Shown here one piece after another: positions 62,001-64,000 of a stretch of DNA of 64,000 bases (its first letter is position 1; every line of letters begins with the position of its first letter). A program made the position numbers and the translations under genes. Source of the stretch: Kofleriaceae bacterium (GTDB lineage Bacteria > Myxococcota_A > Polyangia > Haliangiales > Haliangiaceae); the NCBI GenBank assembly GCA_020633495.1, contig JACKDR010000011.1, forward strand, positions 124,001-188,000, in the 5' to 3' direction. The notes beneath the pieces were generated by a model, which worked only from the letters and a program-made list of their open reading frames with translations, did not search any database and was not told the origin of the DNA.

Positions 62001-64000
62001 CTAATCTCCCATGAGCCAGTTGTACGCGCTCGAGATGCCGGAGGTCGCGCTGTCGTAGGCGCTGCTGACCGCGCTCTTGGCGCCGCCGTAGGCGCTGCTG
62101 ACCGCGCTCTTGGCGCCGCCGTACAGGCTGCTCGCGGCGTCGGTCGTAGCGCTCCAGGCGCTGCTCGCGACGTCGGTGGTGGCATCCCACGCCTTGCCAC
62201 CATACTCCGAGACCGTGTCGATGACAGGGGCCGCGGCGTCACTGATCGACTTGACGTACGGCGACGCCGCATCGCTGACCGTGTCCCACGCGGCGCCGGC
62301 GGCGCTCGACGTGGCATCCCACGCCTTGCCGGCGGCACCCGAGGTGGCGTCCCACGCCTTGCCCGCGACGTCCGTGGTGGCGTCCCACGCCTTGCCCGCG
62401 GCGTCGGTGTAGGGCTTGGCGGCCTTGCTGATGGCCTTGACGTAGGGGTCCGCGGCCTTGCTGGTCGCGTCCCACGCCTTGCTCGCGGCGCCCGAGGTGG
62501 CGTCCCAGGCCTGGCCCGCGACGTCCGTGGTGGCATCCCAGGCCTTGCCCGCGACGTCCGTGGTGGCGTCCCACGCCTTGCCGGCCATCTTGCCGGCCTT
62601 GTCGACGTACGGCGACGCCGCGTCGCTGACCGTGTCCCAGGCGGCGCTGGCGGCGCCGGAGGTGGCGTCCCACGCCTTGCCCGCGACGTCCGTGGTGGCG
62701 TCCCAGGCCTGGCCCGCCATCTTGCCGGCCTTGTCGACGTACGGCGAGACCGCGTCGGTGGTGGCGTCCCACGCCGCGCCGGCGGCGTCGGTGTAGGGCT
62801 TGGCGGCCTTGGCCACGGGATCGACCCAGTCCTTGTACAGGCGGTCGCCGGCCTTCGACAGATCCGAGCCGACGCGCTTCTCGGCGGCCGCGGCGTCGGC
62901 CGCGACCACCTTGCTGCCAGCGGCGACGTCGGTGCCGACGGTCTTCGCACCCTCGATCATGTCGTGACCGACGACGGTGCTGTCGGCCATGTTGTACATC
63001 GACTTGCCGATCGCGCCGACGTCGACGGTGATGTCGCCCGACACCGAGCCGCCGTAGCCGAGCGCGGCGAACATCTTGCCGCCGACGTGGAACTTGCCGT
63101 CCTTGTAGCTGATGTCGCCCTCGGCGCCGATGCCGGCGCCGGCCATGCCCGAGGCGCCGATCTTGCCGGCCAGCGGCCCCAGGTTGCCGTGGACGTCGAC
63201 CGCGCCCTCGGCGCCGGCGAAGGCGCCGATGCTGCCCTTGGCGCCGACGAAGTCGGGGCCGAGGCCGATCTGGCCGCTGGCGCCGGCCTTGGCGCCGACG
63301 AAGCCCTCGGCGTGGGTGCCGATGCCGGCGTCGTAGTCGACGCCGCCGATCTTGACCTTCTCGCTCTTGGCGTCGGCGTTGAGGTCGGCGTAGCCGCCGA
63401 CCTTGCCGCCCACGCCGCCCTCGGCGTAGAGGCCGTTCTTGGTGTCGAGGCCGACCTTGCCGCCGGCGCCGCCCTGGGCGACGAAGCCGCCCTCGGCGCT
63501 CGCGGTGTAGCGCTTGTCGTCGCTCATCGCGACGGCGCGGGCGCCGGTCTTGTAGATGCCGCCCGCGGCACCCTCGGCGGACAGGAAGCTGGTGCTGCCC
63601 TTGCCGGTGGTGGGGTCGATCTTGGTCTTGATGCCGGCCGACGACTCGCCGCCGTAGCCCCACGTCGACTCGGTGAAGGTGCCGGCGCCGGTGACGTTCT
63701 TGTACGTGCCGGTGCCCTTGCCGTCAGCGCCCTTGATCTCCTCGGCGTCGGCGAGGGAGGCCTGACCGCTCTTGGAGATGTGCGCGTTGGGGTTTTCCTT
63801 GTCCCACAGCAGATCGAGGTTGGGCTGGTAGACCTCGGGCGCCGAGACCTTCATCGGCTCGTCGCGCGCCTCGATGTCCTCCTTGCGGTTGCCGAACGAC
63901 TTACCGGTCGCCGACCACTTCTGGTACTCGGGCAGCGTGATCTTGCCGTCGGAGTCGCGGCCGAAGCCCTGCGACTTCTCCTCGCCCTCGACGTGGTTGC
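62001..64000 (-). CDS. EF-hand/Gly-rich/11-residue-repeat protein (partial)
   Basis: The frame is open from the stop at 62001 to the right edge, at least 666 residues. The first visible part has RDSDGKITLPEYQ, an EF-hand-type calcium loop. A Gly/Ala-rich middle (such as GLYAEGGVGGKVGGYADLN) looks beta-repeat-like. The last 270 residues are 11-residue repeats (AGKAWDATTDV, AGKAWDATSGA) and end SSAYNWLMGD. ATG at 63854 is internal, since coding sequence continues upstream of it. I do not recognise the family. Tight spacing to a CesT-like gene suggests a secreted protein with its own chaperone. Confidence 0.72.
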   Translation of the reverse strand, partial: NHVEGEEKSQGFGRDSDGKITLPEYQKWSATGKSFGNRKEDIEARDEPMKVSAPEVYQPNLDLLWDKENPNAHISKSGQASLADAEEIKGADGKGTGTYKNVTGAGTFTESTWGYGGESSAGIKTKIDPTTGKGSTSFLSAEGAAGGIYKTGARAVAMSDDKRYTASAEGGFVAQGGAGGKVGLDTKNGLYAEGGVGGKVGGYADLNADAKSEKVKIGGVDYDAGIGTHAEGFVGAKAGASGQIGLGPDFVGAKGSIGAFAGAEGAVDVHGNLGPLAGKIGASGMAGAGIGAEGDISYKDGKFHVGGKMFAALGYGGSVSGDITVDVGAIGKSMYNMADSTVVGHDMIEGAKTVGTDVAAGSKVVAADAAAAEKRVGSDLSKAGDRLYKDWVDPVAKAAKPYTDAAGAAWDATTDAVSPYVDKAGKMAGQAWDATTDVAGKAWDATSGAASAAWDTVSDAASPYVDKAGKMAGKAWDATTDVAGKAWDATTDVAGQAWDATSGAASKAWDATSKAADPYVKAISKAAKPYTDAAGKAWDATTDVAGKAWDATSGAAGKAWDATSSAAGAAWDTVSDAASPYVKSISDAAAPVIDTVSEYGGKAWDATTDVASSAWSATTDAASSLYGGAKSAVSSAYGGAKSAVSSAYDSATSGISSAYNWLMGD
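62040..62815. repeat. 33-bp tandem repeat array coding 11-residue units
   Basis: About 14 units carry a Trp in the pattern AG-x-AWDATTDV, with variants AWDATSGA and AWDTVSDA, and others with PYVDKAGKM. The unit length is 11 codons (33 bp), imperfect but in frame throughout. Eleven-residue periods form right-handed amphipathic helices, as in LEA group 3 proteins. At the DNA level the array is prone to expansion or contraction. Confidence 0.8.

Noticed and set aside
62040..62815. CRISPR-like array
   Set aside because: Repeats are in-frame 33-bp coding units without spacers of constant length and no cas genes are near.

Overview
The window is very GC-rich DNA (about 70% or more by eye) from a myxobacterium-like organism, probably Myxococcota of the Haliangiales/Kofleriaceae kind. 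Pointers are a MYXO-CTERM-like sorting motif, choice-of-anchor and Calx-beta-like surface proteins, an AgmX/PglI C-terminal domain, RCC1-repeat lipoproteins, a Ser/Thr kinase fused to an ATPase and TPR region, two hybrid histidine kinases and many small lipoproteins. Lineage is inferred from these families, not from a marker gene. Many long Arg/His/Gly-rich open frames opposite real genes are GC-codon shadows and are left out.

Layout. 1-7318: two large surface proteins on the minus strand; the first runs off the left edge. 7445-11903: a metallo-beta-lactamase-fold hydrolase, a YebC-family regulator, two secreted lipoproteins and a TonB-like AgmX lipoprotein. 11978-12334: tmRNA (ssrA). 12314-15306: a small island in the 3' end of ssrA, bounded by a 29-bp direct repeat, holding an integrase remnant, an LRR protein with a frameshifted partner, and an XRE regulator with a frameshifted nucleotidyltransferase and twin palindromic operators. 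15411-20699: a damaged cupin/LysR junction, an ArsR-SRPBCC pair, a reductase, and a coupled GIDE-like/RCC1/RCC1 operon. 20791-25920: a redox cluster of two zinc alcohol dehydrogenases, DUF2255, LysR, carboxymuconolactone decarboxylase and two cupins. 26461-34302: DUF6572, then a 2288-residue SpvB/RHS protein with a nuclease-like C-terminus and an overlapping putative immunity gene.

34673-45629: lipoproteins and propellers, a hybrid kinase, a membrane protein, a matrixin-like protease and an alpha/beta hydrolase. 45632-47648: a group II intron with its reverse transcriptase. 47693-54779: a spermidine-synthase-like membrane protein, a propeller lipoprotein, a second hybrid kinase and an FAD monooxygenase. 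54926-60271: the kinase-ATPase-TPR protein and an ECF sigma factor fused in frame to a membrane-anchored DsbA-like domain. 60300-64000: a tight operon encoding an unusual 11-residue-repeat protein (open at the right edge), a CesT/YbjN-like small protein and a conserved hypothetical.

Several otherwise convincing genes carry single-base frameshifts (near 13386, 13985, 14210, 26270, 35950, 50085 and 58318). They could be decay or assembly indels and matter for anyone using these gene models.
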